Origin: Sphingomonas-like bacterium B12
GTDB lineage: Bacteria; Pseudomonadota; Alphaproteobacteria; Sphingomonadales; Sphingomonadaceae
Length of the DNA: 50,821 nt
Reading direction: 5' to 3'
Assembly (NCBI GenBank): GCA_000333335.1
Contig: BACX01000669.1
Coordinates: forward strand, 1-50,821
Shown here: positions 23,806 through 32,133 of the stretch, piece by piece
How positions within the stretch are numbered: the stretch's first letter is position 1
How the letters are laid out: each line of letters begins with the position of its first letter
Notes under the pieces: model-generated
Databases searched by the model: none
What the model saw: only the letters and a program-made list of their open reading frames with translations
Told to the model about the DNA's origin: nothing
Program-made: the position numbers and the translations under genes

Positions 23806-23837
23806 GAGGACATGACCTCTCCCCCACCTCCCGCTCC
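23806..23837 (-). promoter_or_regulatory. Partial GA-rich leader (copy 7)
   Basis: A GA-rich tract (23816-23837 on the coding strand) is followed by a short GAGG/CCTC stem (arms 23816-23819 and 23806-23809), then GGAG and the primase start at 23789. The upstream hairpin of the other copies is weak or absent, so this is the least certain member. Confidence 0.4.
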
Positions 23838-23927
23838 TAGACTGCCGGTCAATTGCCCAGATACGCCTCACCGACCGGATCGCGATTTTGTTCGCCTCTT
23901 CGATCCAAACGGGATTACCCAGACTGC

Positions 23928-23995
23928 ATCGGAGGAATTCCGATTCCCGTTCGATGACGTTGCTGGCGCCAGATTTGTGGTTCGTTGGCTATAAT
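23928..23995 (+). promoter_or_regulatory. Inverted repeat and -10 box upstream of parA
   Basis: ATCGGA/TCCGAT (23928-23933 and 23939-23944, 5-bp centre) lies 45 bp before a perfect TATAAT (23990-23995). No good -35 hexamer sits at 16-18 bp, so the -10 call depends on an activator or a poor -35. The repeat could be an operator used by ParA or RepA to control the partition-replication genes. Confidence 0.4.
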
Positions 23996-24082
23996 CGGGC
24001 GAGGTTTGACTTCTAAGGGCGTTTTGGACCATTGAACACCAACCGAGCTGGGTTCTTTCCTGATTCGGGCGGAGGGTTTGGG

Positions 24083-25273
24083 ATGTCGTACACCGTCAAC
24101 ACGCTGCGAACGATGACGCGGTCATGTGAACAGATGCGCGATCGGGTCAAATCGATCGTTTTCAAGCCGGAAGATCGCAAGACGCTGGATTTGACATTTG
24201 GCCCTCAGCTTGCCGGCGAACTCGTTGGACGCACGCCCGAAGCTCTGTCAAAGGCCGAAAAGGAAGGCCGGCTTGCTCCACCCAAGCAACAGGGCAACGG
24301 CCGGCGATTCTATACACTCGAAGATTTGACGCAGATCCGCACCGCGCTCGGTATCCATGCTGGCAAGGCAGCGGACGAAGACGCCGTTGTTGTGGCGGTC
24401 CAGAATTTCAAGGGTGGCGTTGGCAAGAGTACGATCACCAAGCATTTCGCCGATTATTTAGCGCTCCACGGCTACAGCGTCCTTGTCATCGACTGCGATC
24501 CGCAGGCGTCGACCACGACGATGTTCGATATCCAGCCGGAATCGCTGATTGACGATGAGCAAACGCTGGGCGCTTTTCTATCTCCGCGCAGCACCTTCGA
24601 CGACTTCGCGGCCACGATCCGAGAAACGGCCCTGGCCACGATCAGGATCGTTCCATCGAGCCTTGGCCTGCAAGATGCGGAATGGGATTTGACGGCTACC
24701 CTTCGTGAGGGTGGACAGGCCGTTCGTGAGGGCCTTCAGGCGCTCCGGATCGGCATTGCGAGCGTGGTCAAGGACTATGACGTCATCCTGCTCGATCCCC
24801 CACCCGCAATGGGCTTCCTAGGCCTCAACGTAATGGCAGCGGCGACCGGTCTTCTGGTTCCCGTTCCAGCCCGGCAGCTGGACTATCTTTCCACGATCCA
24901 TTTCATGGAAACGATCGCCGAGAACCTCGAGATCCTCGAGCAGCATGGCACGCCGGTTGACTATGGTTTCATACGGATCGTCTGCTCCACTTATTCGCCA
25001 AACAAGCCTGGCGAGCAGGATATGTGGAAGATGATGCAGGCGACGTACGCCAATTTCCTCCTCAGCCAGCCCATCCTCGCCTCCGAGGAGGTCAAGAACG
25101 CGACCCAGTCGTTCCGCTCGATCTATGAGAGCAAACCATCGGCCTCGCACGAGACTTATAAGCGGTGTCGCGAGAACCTCGACGCCGTGTTTGGGGAGGT
25201 GATCCATCAGATCCGGCAGCAATGGCCGTCGACGAGCAACACCGCCAGCTCCATTGTGGGGATCGCAGCGTGA
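24083..25273 (+). CDS. parA: ParA-family partition ATPase (RepA-class in repABC terms)
   Basis: 396 residues from the ATG at 24083, with GGAGGG 7 nt upstream; a TTG at 24032 would extend it but lacks such a site. An N-terminal ~90-residue winged-helix segment (TPEALSKAEKEGRLAPPK, RFYTLEDL) precedes the ATPase domain. The deviant Walker A is KGGVGKST (110-117), followed by VIDCDPQAS and ILLDPPPAMG. This is the larger ParA form, in which the N-terminal part binds DNA and represses its own operon. It overlaps parB by GTGA. Its job is to move and separate plasmid copies together with ParB. Confidence 0.93.
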   Translation: MSYTVNTLRTMTRSCEQMRDRVKSIVFKPEDRKTLDLTFGPQLAGELVGRTPEALSKAEKEGRLAPPKQQGNGRRFYTLEDLTQIRTALGIHAGKAADEDAVVVAVQNFKGGVGKSTITKHFADYLALHGYSVLVIDCDPQASTTTMFDIQPESLIDDEQTLGAFLSPRSTFDDFAATIRETALATIRIVPSSLGLQDAEWDLTATLREGGQAVREGLQALRIGIASVVKDYDVILLDPPPAMGFLGLNVMAAATGLLVPVPARQLDYLSTIHFMETIAENLEILEQHGTPVDYGFIRIVCSTYSPNKPGEQDMWKMMQATYANFLLSQPILASEEVKNATQSFRSIYESKPSASHETYKRCRENLDAVFGEVIHQIRQQWPSTSNTASSIVGIAA

Positions 25274-26277
25274 GTAGGCGGTCCCTCATCGGTGAAGCGC
25301 TCGCTTCTGTTCCAACCGAAGTCACTGTCGCGCCTGAAGCTGAAGCATCAACGCCGCGACCGAATTTCACGAACAAGCGCCTTGAGGCATTCGGAGAAGC
25401 CGCGCGGATCGTGAAGCGGCCGACGATCAGACTCAAACCCTCGGAATGCTCGATCTGGCCAGGCAATGCGCGGGATTACGGTCTGCTGACCGAGGATCGC
25501 TTGCGGACTCTCATCGATTCCATCCAGGCCGAGAACGGCAACCGTATCCCGGTCGTCGTTCGTCGCACGCCGAAAAGCGACCTGCAGTATCAGCTCGTGA
25601 TCGGCACGAGACGCCACTGGGCAGTCTCCTGGCTCAACGCGAACCACTATCCGGATATCGATCTCGTCGCGATTATCGAAGATCTCGACGACGAGGCGGC
25701 GTTTCGCCTGGCCGACATCGAAAATCGAGAGCGCGAAGATATTTCCGACCTTGAGCGGGGCCTGAACTACAAGGCCGCCGTCGAGACCTATTATGACGGC
25801 GTTCAGCTCCGGATGGCGGAGCGGCTAAAACTCTCGAAGTCGATGCTGGCTCGTTATATCGGCCTCACCGAGATCCCGAAGTCGATCGTGGCCGCTTTCA
25901 ACTCGCCAATGGACCTGCAGGTCCGCCACGGCGATCGCCTGCTCCCTCTCCTCAAGGCGCCGGGCAGCCGCTCCAAGATGGAGGATGAAGCGAAGAAGAT
26001 CGCTGCGGAGCAGAGCTTCCGACAGTCCGGCGACGAAGAGCCGATCGGTGGTGCGGAGGTTGTGTCGCGGCTGAACGCGGCCTGCATGCCGAAAGTCGGC
26101 CGCGTCCAGAAAGCCGTCATTGAGTCGGGTGGCGCGCCCATCGGGCAGGTCGACCGTGACCAGAAGCGGGGGCTGACCATTACCATTACCGCGTCCGACC
26201 TGTCCGCCGATGCTATCCTTGATGCTCTACGGCCGGCTATCGAGAACGCCAAGATCTTGAAGAAGGGCAAGGGGTGA
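25270..26277 (+). CDS. parB: ParB-family plasmid partition protein
   Basis: 335 residues from a GTG that overlaps the parA stop. An N-terminal variable segment (~60 residues, with RRSLIGEALASV as the likely ParA-contact motif) precedes the ParB core: IQAENGNRIPVVVRR, YQLVIGTRRHWAVSWL (the GxRR box), DIENREREDISDLERG, and the helix-turn-helix LKLSKSMLARYIGLTEIP. The C-terminal ~60 residues would dimerise. It should bind centromere-like repeats; the perfect 18-bp palindrome 88 bp downstream of its stop is the best candidate nearby. Confidence 0.93.
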   Translation: MSRRSLIGEALASVPTEVTVAPEAEASTPRPNFTNKRLEAFGEAARIVKRPTIRLKPSECSIWPGNARDYGLLTEDRLRTLIDSIQAENGNRIPVVVRRTPKSDLQYQLVIGTRRHWAVSWLNANHYPDIDLVAIIEDLDDEAAFRLADIENREREDISDLERGLNYKAAVETYYDGVQLRMAERLKLSKSMLARYIGLTEIPKSIVAAFNSPMDLQVRHGDRLLPLLKAPGSRSKMEDEAKKIAAEQSFRQSGDEEPIGGAEVVSRLNAACMPKVGRVQKAVIESGGAPIGQVDRDQKRGLTITITASDLSADAILDALRPAIENAKILKKGKG

Positions 26278-26364
26278 AAAGACCGCTGGACAACGACCCG
26301 ACGCGCTTTCTCGCAACGCTGCATATCGGCCGTTTATTCAACAATATCAATGGGATAGCGCAGT

Positions 26365-26382
26365 TTTCCCACGCGTGGGAAA
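26365..26382. promoter_or_regulatory. Perfect 18-bp palindrome before repA
   Basis: TTTCCCACGCGTGGGAAA reads the same on both strands and ends 25 bp before the repA start. It recalls parS-like centromere sites (inverted repeats around a central CG). It could be a ParB-binding site or an operator for autoregulation of repA. No second copy was noticed in the window. Confidence 0.6.
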
Positions 26383-26407
26383 TGCTGTCTCCTCGAGCCT
26401 GCCTGGT

Positions 26408-27727
26408 ATGAGCGCAACTGAGGCCGCTGCGCCCTCTCCGGGTCGTCGTGTCCAGTTCGAGATGTTTTTCACGCTGCCTGATTTCAGTGACATCTCGCTG
26501 CGCGATTATCAGGAGACGATGCAGCGGCCCTTTTTCAGTCTCGCGAAGAAAAAGCGGAACAAGCCGATCGAATATGTGAGCCCGGACAAGTCAGTCACGG
26601 TCCATGTCTCCGCCAATCCCGCCTACGGGATGGCGACGATATGGGACGCGGACATCATGATCTATCTGGCGTCGCATCTGAACGAGCTGCGCGAGCGCGG
26701 CGAGAACGATCTCTCCCCCACGATACGTGTCCAGCCGGGTGATCTCCTGAAACGCATTTGCTGGGGAACCAGTGGGCGGGCCTATGAGCGCCTGGTAAGC
26801 GCCCTCGATCGGCTTCAGGCGACGACGATCAAGACAAATATACGGGCGAATTCCAAAAGCCGGGAGACGACCTTCTCATGGATCGATAGCTATACTCACC
26901 TTGTCGACGAAAAAACGCAAAGGTCGCTCGGCATGGAGATCACGCTGTCGAAGTGGTTCTTCGACGGCGTCATGGACAAGCGCAACGTCCTGTCGATCTC
27001 GCCGCTCTATTTCGAAATCACGAGCGGCCTCGGCAAATGGCTGTACCGCGCGAGCCGAAAGCACGCCGGCGGCAACGGCGCTGAGGGTTTCACTATTGGG
27101 TTCGAGACGCTGCACCAGAAGAGCGGTAGCGAAAGCTCGCTCCCCACCTTCAAAAGTAAAATCCTCGAGCTGGCACGCGCGAACAATCTCCCCGAGATCA
27201 GCCTCGAAGTGATCGGTGAAGAGACGCCGCGCCCGCGCCTCAAGATGGTGATGCGCCGCCACCTTAAGGGTCGAGGCGAGAGTACCGAGCCCAAGCGCCT
27301 CCCCTCCCCTCCTCCTGCGCCTGCTGCCAGGGCTCGCAATCCGAAGCCACAACCCGTCTTGGCCCCCGCTGTCGAGCACGATCAGGTCGATCCGGCTTCA
27401 GCGAGACAGCTCATCGCCAAGGCGACGGCGGGCTTGAGGGTGCTTGATGAGCGGCCACCTCAGGACCCTCATCATCCGAGCTATGCCGAAGCAGCAGCGA
27501 TAGCTCCGCCGGTCCGCCGCATTCGTGTTGACGGCGTCGTGGACGCCGACGTCCTTGCGGCAATCAGAGCCGAATGTCCCGGCTGGGACCTCGACGCGCT
27601 GATGCGCACGTTCGATGCGTTTTTGAACGCCAATCCCGGCGAGCTACCTCGTAACTACTCTAAGCGATTCTATGGCTTCGTGAAGAAGCACCATGAGCGC
27701 AACAAGTACCAGCTCAACGGGATTTAG
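26408..27727 (+). CDS. repA: Plasmid replication initiator protein RepA (sphingomonad type)
   Basis: 439 residues from the ATG at 26408; a GTG at 26375 would fall inside the palindrome and is rejected. The core (~10-300) matches the RepA family of Sphingomonadales plasmids: VQFEMFFTLPDFSDISLRDYQ, the WDADIMIYLASHLNE region, PGDLLKRICWGTSGRAYERLV, and FEITSGLGKWLYRASRKHAGG, which form two winged-helix domains that bind iterons. A Pro/Ala-rich linker (~305-350) leads to a small C-terminal domain with RNYSKRFYGFVKKHHER. It directly precedes the iteron-bearing origin. Confidence 0.92.
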   Translation: MSATEAAAPSPGRRVQFEMFFTLPDFSDISLRDYQETMQRPFFSLAKKKRNKPIEYVSPDKSVTVHVSANPAYGMATIWDADIMIYLASHLNELRERGENDLSPTIRVQPGDLLKRICWGTSGRAYERLVSALDRLQATTIKTNIRANSKSRETTFSWIDSYTHLVDEKTQRSLGMEITLSKWFFDGVMDKRNVLSISPLYFEITSGLGKWLYRASRKHAGGNGAEGFTIGFETLHQKSGSESSLPTFKSKILELARANNLPEISLEVIGEETPRPRLKMVMRRHLKGRGESTEPKRLPSPPPAPAARARNPKPQPVLAPAVEHDQVDPASARQLIAKATAGLRVLDERPPQDPHHPSYAEAAAIAPPVRRIRVDGVVDADVLAAIRAECPGWDLDALMRTFDAFLNANPGELPRNYSKRFYGFVKKHHERNKYQLNGI

Positions 27728-27773
27728 CTGCCTTCCGGCAGGATCGCGACCGTCGGATTCCCCGCCGCGCGCA

Positions 27774-27792
27774 ACGTGTTTTCAGAATCATG
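27774..27792 (+). repeat. Iteron 1
   Basis: ACGTGTTTTCAGAATCATG. It is the exact reverse complement of iteron 2 at 27873-27891, so the two form a perfect 19-bp inverted repeat separated by 80 bp. Confidence 0.75.
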
Positions 27793-27872
27793 GTGAAATC
27801 GTCAGTCGATGTCGCAAAGCGCCGTCGCGCCTGTGTCTTTCCAAGCAACCCGCGCTGAATGCCGGGCGTGCG

Positions 27873-27891
27873 CATGATTCTGAAAACACGT
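27873..27891 (-). repeat. Iteron 2 (inverted)
   Basis: CATGATTCTGAAAACACGT, the perfect inverted partner of iteron 1. Confidence 0.75.
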
Positions 27892-28309
27892 AGCTCAAGC
27901 GAGGTTTGGTCGTGAATGAACTCTGTGGGCGTGCCACACGATGATCGGCGCGAGGTGCCCCCGGATGAATTTCGGGCGCGACGACCAATCTGCTTCGCCC
28001 GAGCCTGCCGAAAAACAGAGCCCTAAAGCCTCGAAAATAGCCTCGCTCCTGCGCGCAGTCCGCGCATGCGTCGGCAGCGTGCTGCAATGCTAATAGAGGA
28101 TTGTCGCCCGCTTCGTGGATCAGCGCGGCCCGTTACGGAAGCTCGACTGTCGGCTACGCGCGGCCGTCGCCGAAAGGCGAACAGTCCTTGAACGCTTGCA
28201 GTCGTCGGCCACTTGCTGCGCAACCGTCTCCCTTTAGACTGTCTTCCTCACAACGGAATGGGCGATCGGCTAGCCGGCGAGGGGAGGGCGCTAGCGGGCA
28301 GCCATAGCG

Positions 28310-28326
28310 CATGTCTGATAACACGA
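28310..28326 (-). repeat. Iteron 3 (inverted, variant)
   Basis: CATGTCTGATAACACGA; read on the minus strand TCGTGTTATCAGACATG, differing from the consensus at several positions, including TTAT for TTTT as in the last copy (28566). Confidence 0.6.
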
Positions 28327-28342
28327 TGAAACGAATCACTAG

Positions 28343-28359
28343 GATTTCTGAAAACACGT
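28343..28359 (-). repeat. Iteron 4 (inverted)
   Basis: GATTTCTGAAAACACGT; 17 bp after the previous copy, same orientation as iterons 2 and 3. Confidence 0.7.
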
Positions 28360-28475
28360 CAATGGTCGTTTGTTGCGAGCAGCGGTTGGCGTCCGACGGC
28401 ATCGAAGAATCGCTGGTTGGCGCGCGACGCGCGTCGGGATCGGTCGAACCCAAACCAGTCAGGCCGGTTCCAACC

Positions 28476-28484
28476 TTATCCACA
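28476..28484 (+). promoter_or_regulatory. DnaA box
   Basis: TTATCCACA, an exact match to the DnaA consensus, 38 bp before the tandem iterons. A second near-match (CTATCCACA, 28582-28590) overlaps the end of the last iteron. Confidence 0.7.
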
Positions 28485-28521
28485 GGCTCTAACCACCCAG
28501 ACGTGGTATCAGGCGTCAGCC

Positions 28522-28587
28522 GGCGTGTTTTCGGAATCGGAGCGGCGTGTTTTCGGGTGGGGAGCTGCGTGTTATCGGATTCTATCC
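28522..28587 (+). repeat. Three tandem 22-bp iterons
   Basis: Three head-to-tail units begin at 28522, 28544 and 28566. Cores are GGCGTGTTTTCGGAATCGG, GGCGTGTTTTCGGGTGGGG and TGCGTGTTATCGGATTC. The 22-bp period places them on one face of the helix, as in RepA-controlled origins. Confidence 0.8.
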
Positions 28588-28650
28588 ACAGGCCACGACT
28601 CGCCAAATTGTGGGAGCGGCCGCCCGTGCCGCGGATCAGTAACTTTCTAA

Positions 28651-29166
28651 CTTAAAGAACATAACCTCCTAAAGGTTACGCCTTCGGCGGATTCTTGATT
28701 TTCGGATTTCGAAGAAGGTTGAAGGGAAGGGGGCCTTGTCGGCTGGCCTGCGGACTTTGAACCGTGGAGTCCGGCCAACCAACACTTCGAAAGGAAAGCG
28801 ATCGCGACAAAGCACGCCCCGACCCGCCGATCCAGTCCAAGGCAGAATGCGGTGACAAACGCCCTACAGCATGTCACGCACGACCCGTGGGTGTCGCAGA
28901 CCGACCCAAGTCCTCTTATCGTTCTGACAGTGGTCACGTCTGCGACCATAAAGATCCAGGCCCGCGCATTTTCAGCCTAGAGCGGAACACAAAGCGAACC
29001 CTGCCTGTAGGCCCCTACAATGCCCGTAGAGCGCTTTTGGGTGCACCGGTATACCTCGCCATGGGTTTCATTCGAAATCGCGCTCTGAGGCCTATTCCTG
29101 AGGCGTGCCAAAACCACCATTCTGCCGGGCAATTTGGCGACAGATCCAGCGTATGCGTGCGGCTAA
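28651..29166. other. Non-coding stretch after the origin
   Basis: No convincing coding frame or ribosome site. At about 28665-28681 a short inverted repeat (TAACCT/AGGTTA) lies in AT-rich DNA and may belong to the origin's melting region. The rest shows no clear pattern. Confidence 0.4.
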
Positions 29167-30189
29167 TCAGGCCAACTCCGCTGATGAAGACCCTAATCCC
29201 GAAAGCTTCGCGTCAACGTCCGCCATCGCCCGGTCGAACTGATCCAATGTCGCCGACAGGCTCCGGTCGAAGATAGGGTAGGGCGCCTCGTGCTTCGGCC
29301 GACCCTGAACGGTCTTCCGAAACCCGAAAGTGATCGCGAGGTCGCGGGTTGCATAAATCTTCCAGGAGCGGCGACCGCTGATCTCGATGAGAAGGTCGAG
29401 TTCGGCGGCGCGATCGAGAAGCTTGCCGGCACCCGCGACACTGAGCTTGAGTTCGGCCGCGACGCGGGCCGGGCTCAGAACGCCAAGGTGCAGGCTGAGA
29501 GAAAGAAGATCGGGTAACCTCCCCGCACGATACTCCTGCGAGATGGCACGCAGTGCCGCTCGATGAGCGGTCTCGAGATCGTCCAGTATCGCGGCTCCCC
29601 GTTGAGCCGATTGGGCGAGCGCTCGGCAGGTCGCCCGGACCGTCTCTATCCGCGGTCCCCCCGGAAAGCGAAACGATTTCGAACCGGCAACCAGGCAGGG
29701 CAGGGGGCTCAGCGTCAGACCCAACCGGTGAAGGACGATCGGCAGTGCCAGCCAGGCCTCGATCCCCTGGACGCGCATGGCATACTGACGCTGGATGCCG
29801 AGCGCCTGAAACAAACGCGGGAGACCACGAGGCGTCTCGGGCGTGAACGGGAGGCGGTCTCTCCATCCTGCCTGATCGCGTTCGTGCAAGTCCTGCCACC
29901 AGGACGGGAAGGATTCGAATTCGTCGACTACCGTCACTCGATTTGGCCGGGAGGGGAGGGAAAGGCTGCAACCCCACGAAAAAACGTCGACGTCGTCGAT
30001 CTCGATTCCCTGAAGCTGCATCGCGCGGGCATAGCCTTGCCAAGCGGCACGTCGCCGCCACGCAAAGCGCACCGGACTCCCGGAAATACGGCCGCTTAGA
30101 CATGAGATCGCGACCGTGGCGTTCTCGGCGCAGATCGCGAGATCCGGATCGATACCCAGCTGGCCGGGGGAGATTATGAGGTGGCTCAT
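29167..30189 (-). CDS. Helix-turn-helix protein, possibly DUF1612/RHE_PE00001-like
   Basis: 340 residues. The central part is helical and Leu/Ala-rich. The region VAAELKLSVAGAGKLLDRAAELDLLIEISGRRSWKIYATRD (~255-295) is a winged-helix of the kind seen at the C-terminus of DUF1612/RHE_PE00001 and Fic-associated proteins. N-terminal motifs (AWQGYARAMQLQGIEIDD, FESFPSWWQDLH) resemble that family too. No catalytic motif seen. It is divergent from the tyrosine recombinase gene, and the 10-7-10 inverted repeat lies between them. Family assignment uncertain. Confidence 0.6.
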   Translation of the reverse strand: MSHLIISPGQLGIDPDLAICAENATVAISCLSGRISGSPVRFAWRRRAAWQGYARAMQLQGIEIDDVDVFSWGCSLSLPSRPNRVTVVDEFESFPSWWQDLHERDQAGWRDRLPFTPETPRGLPRLFQALGIQRQYAMRVQGIEAWLALPIVLHRLGLTLSPLPCLVAGSKSFRFPGGPRIETVRATCRALAQSAQRGAAILDDLETAHRAALRAISQEYRAGRLPDLLSLSLHLGVLSPARVAAELKLSVAGAGKLLDRAAELDLLIEISGRRSWKIYATRDLAITFGFRKTVQGRPKHEAPYPIFDRSLSATLDQFDRAMADVDAKLSGLGSSSAELA

Positions 30190-30241
30190 GCCACGATAGT
30201 AAACTGAAACCGGGTCTCGGTCGAGTTGGCGTTACTGACTA

Positions 30242-30268
30242 GTTGCGATAATGAGGCGTTATCGCAAC
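30242..30268. promoter_or_regulatory. Perfect 10-bp inverted repeat with 7-bp centre, candidate recombination or operator site
   Basis: GTTGCGATAA, 7-bp centre TGAGGCG, TTATCGCAAC. The arms are perfect and the centre length matches crossover regions of tyrosine recombinases (6-8 bp). It lies 38 bp before the recombinase start, in the divergent intergenic region. It could be the recombinase's own core site (as in plasmid multimer resolution) or an operator for the two divergent genes. Confidence 0.6.
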
Positions 30269-30306
30269 CCTTGCTATTTAGGCGTTTCCGCGCGAAACCT
30301 GCGCCG

Positions 30307-31446
30307 ATGGCCACCAAGGCGCTCTCCAGAGGCTCAAGAGCCGTCCCGCCGCGCACCGGCGACGTCGTTGACGAGGTCGCGAGCCTCGCACCCGATCGTC
30401 AGCTGGTCGATCCCGAGGTGATCGAGGCAGCCGTGCGCGGTTGGTCCGCCAATACGATCCGTGCCTTCCTCTCGGACATCCGGCTTTGGGACCAATGGTG
30501 CCGGCGGAGCGGTGTTCGCTCGGGCGATGCCATCGCGCAAACGGTGGCGAGCTATATCCGCGCTCTGGCCGGCACCGACCGCGAGAGCCGGGCGGCACTT
30601 GCGACCGAGACGAAGGCGGCCGCGACGATCGCCCGCTATTTGGTCAACATCGGCTGGGCGTATCGGATGGCAGGGCGGGAGGATCCCTGCGCTTCCCCCC
30701 TCGTGCGCTTCGAGCATCGCGCCGCGCGGCGCCATCTGGGCACACGGCAGCGCCAGGCGCGCGCGATCCGCTTCAAGGGCGATGTTGAGGATCTCGACGG
30801 TCCGGCGAGCGGACTGAGCCTCGCCGCATTGCTCAAGGCGTGCCGAAAGGATCTATTGGGGCTGCGCGACGCGGCGCTGCTGCTGACGGCCTATGATACG
30901 GGCTGCCGGCGATCCGAACTGGTCGCGATCGACGTCGATGATGTCGAAGGACCAGACGGGGAGGGGGCGGGGACGCTGTTCATCGCGAAGAGTAAGACCG
31001 ACCCGGAGAAGGGCGGCGCCTACGCCTATCTGTCGCCCGCGACGATGGCGGCGATCGATCGCTGGCGCCGCGCGAGCGGGATTGACCGGGGCGCGCTGCT
31101 CCGACGGGTCGATACCTGGCCCGACAGATCGATCCGCGGTGTGGGGGAGGGGGCTCTGTCCCCCTACAGCGTGACCATGATCTACAAGCGCCTCGTCCGG
31201 CAGGCGTTCGAGAAGAAGCTGCTCGGCGCGATCGGCGAGATCGAGATCGAGCGCTGGGTCGCGAGCGTATCGAGCCATTCGATCCGCGTGGGCGTCGCGC
31301 AGGACAATCTCGCTGTCGGCGAGAGCCTGGGCGCGATCATGCAAGCGTACCGATGGCGGGATGCGAAGACCGTGATGCGGTACGGCGCTCAGCTGGCGGC
31401 CAAGAGCGGTGCGAGCGCCAGAATGGCGAAGCGATTCAAGGTTTAG
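30307..31446 (+). CDS. Tyrosine recombinase / phage-type integrase
   Basis: 379 residues from the ATG at 30307; a TTG at 30226 would place the inverted repeat inside the gene. N-terminal SAM-like core-binding domain (~35-140: WSANTIRAFLSDIRLWDQWC). The C-terminal catalytic domain has R201 (DTGCRRSEL), K230 (IAKSKTD), H324-x-x-R327 (SSHSIRVG), W350 and the nucleophile Y359 (MRYG), so all key residues are intact. The family makes site-specific exchange through a phosphotyrosine. Position at the junction of backbone and nitrate cargo suggests resolution of multimers or integration. Confidence 0.9.
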   Translation: MATKALSRGSRAVPPRTGDVVDEVASLAPDRQLVDPEVIEAAVRGWSANTIRAFLSDIRLWDQWCRRSGVRSGDAIAQTVASYIRALAGTDRESRAALATETKAAATIARYLVNIGWAYRMAGREDPCASPLVRFEHRAARRHLGTRQRQARAIRFKGDVEDLDGPASGLSLAALLKACRKDLLGLRDAALLLTAYDTGCRRSELVAIDVDDVEGPDGEGAGTLFIAKSKTDPEKGGAYAYLSPATMAAIDRWRRASGIDRGALLRRVDTWPDRSIRGVGEGALSPYSVTMIYKRLVRQAFEKKLLGAIGEIEIERWVASVSSHSIRVGVAQDNLAVGESLGAIMQAYRWRDAKTVMRYGAQLAAKSGASARMAKRFKV

Positions 31447-31734
31447 GCGAGGTCCGAAGCTTCCCTTCTGCAATCGCGACGGGTGGTGACCGCGATCGCC
31501 GGAAAAGGCTTCGGATATGATCCAAATTCCAGTTTATGATCTTCGCAATGCAATGGACGATGGCCGTCTTGCCGATGAGGCAATTGTAAGCTCACCGATG
31601 TTCCGCCGTCACACTGGCGGACTTTGATCCCGCGCCTAGTAGACAACTTCGTGGTTTGACTTCGAGAATGCCATGGCAAGGTTCAGACGATCGCTGGTGG
31701 TGCATTCCGGCCGCCATCGCCATAAAGGATGCGG
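31447..31734. other. Junction between recombinase and marR
   Basis: 288 bp with no convincing gene. A minus-strand frame (31443-31679) has no ribosome site and unnatural composition. It may hold a decayed mobile-element end, but no inverted repeat or transposase remnant could be identified with confidence. Confidence 0.3.
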
Positions 31735-32133
31735 ATGGTCGAAGATCTGAGCGACGCGCATTACGAAGCCCTGGCGAGCATTCGTCACGAACTCCGCCGC
31801 TTCCTGCATTTCAGCGAACAGGAGGCCTCGTCATCGGGCATCACGCCTCAGCAGCATCAAGCCTTGTTGGCGATACGTGCATCGGTTGGACCAATGCTCG
31901 TAGGGGCATTGGCCGACCATCTTCTGCTGAAGCCCCATAGCGCGAGCGAGCTCGTTAACCGCCTCGTGAAATTGGATTTGGTCCGCCGGCTCGCGGGGAC
32001 GACAGACAAGCGGCAGGTGCCGGTCGAGCTGACTGAAGAGGGCGGCGCGCTGCTCGCATCGCTGTCACGCGCGCATCGCGATGAGCTTCGGCGCATTCGC
32101 CCATTGTTAAATCAACTGATCGGGGCGCTCTGA
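31735..32133 (+). CDS. MarR family transcriptional regulator
   Basis: 132 residues from the ATG at 31735 (AAGGA 6 nt upstream; an ATG two codons earlier is too close to that site). Winged-helix pattern: GITPQQHQALLAIRA, LADHLLLKPHSASELVNRLVKLDLVRR, DKRQVPVELTEEGGALLASL. MarR proteins are dimeric repressors that release DNA on ligand binding. Matching palindromes before the convergent membrane-protein gene (32497-32513) and before the CLC gene (34325-34343) are candidate operators. Its 3' end overlaps the opposite gene by 27 bp. Confidence 0.88.
   Translation: MVEDLSDAHYEALASIRHELRRFLHFSEQEASSSGITPQQHQALLAIRASVGPMLVGALADHLLLKPHSASELVNRLVKLDLVRRLAGTTDKRQVPVELTEEGGALLASLSRAHRDELRRIRPLLNQLIGAL

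Larger units (their letters stand above)
27774..28590. other. Replication origin region (oriV) with iterons and DnaA boxes
   Basis: No gene is present between repA and 29167. The stretch holds seven copies of an iteron with consensus RCGTGTTTTCRGAATC: two upstream facing each other, two in minus orientation near 28310-28359, and three head-to-tail at exactly 22-bp spacing (28522-28587). It also has a perfect DnaA box TTATCCACA at 28476-28484 and a near-match CTATCCACA at 28582-28590. An AT-rich stretch follows at about 28630-28680 and could be the melting site. Together this is the layout of a theta-replicating plasmid origin. Confidence 0.8.

Noticed and set aside
31443-31679. Possible transposase remnant on the minus strand
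   Set aside because: Could not be matched to any transposase motif; no terminal inverted repeats seen.
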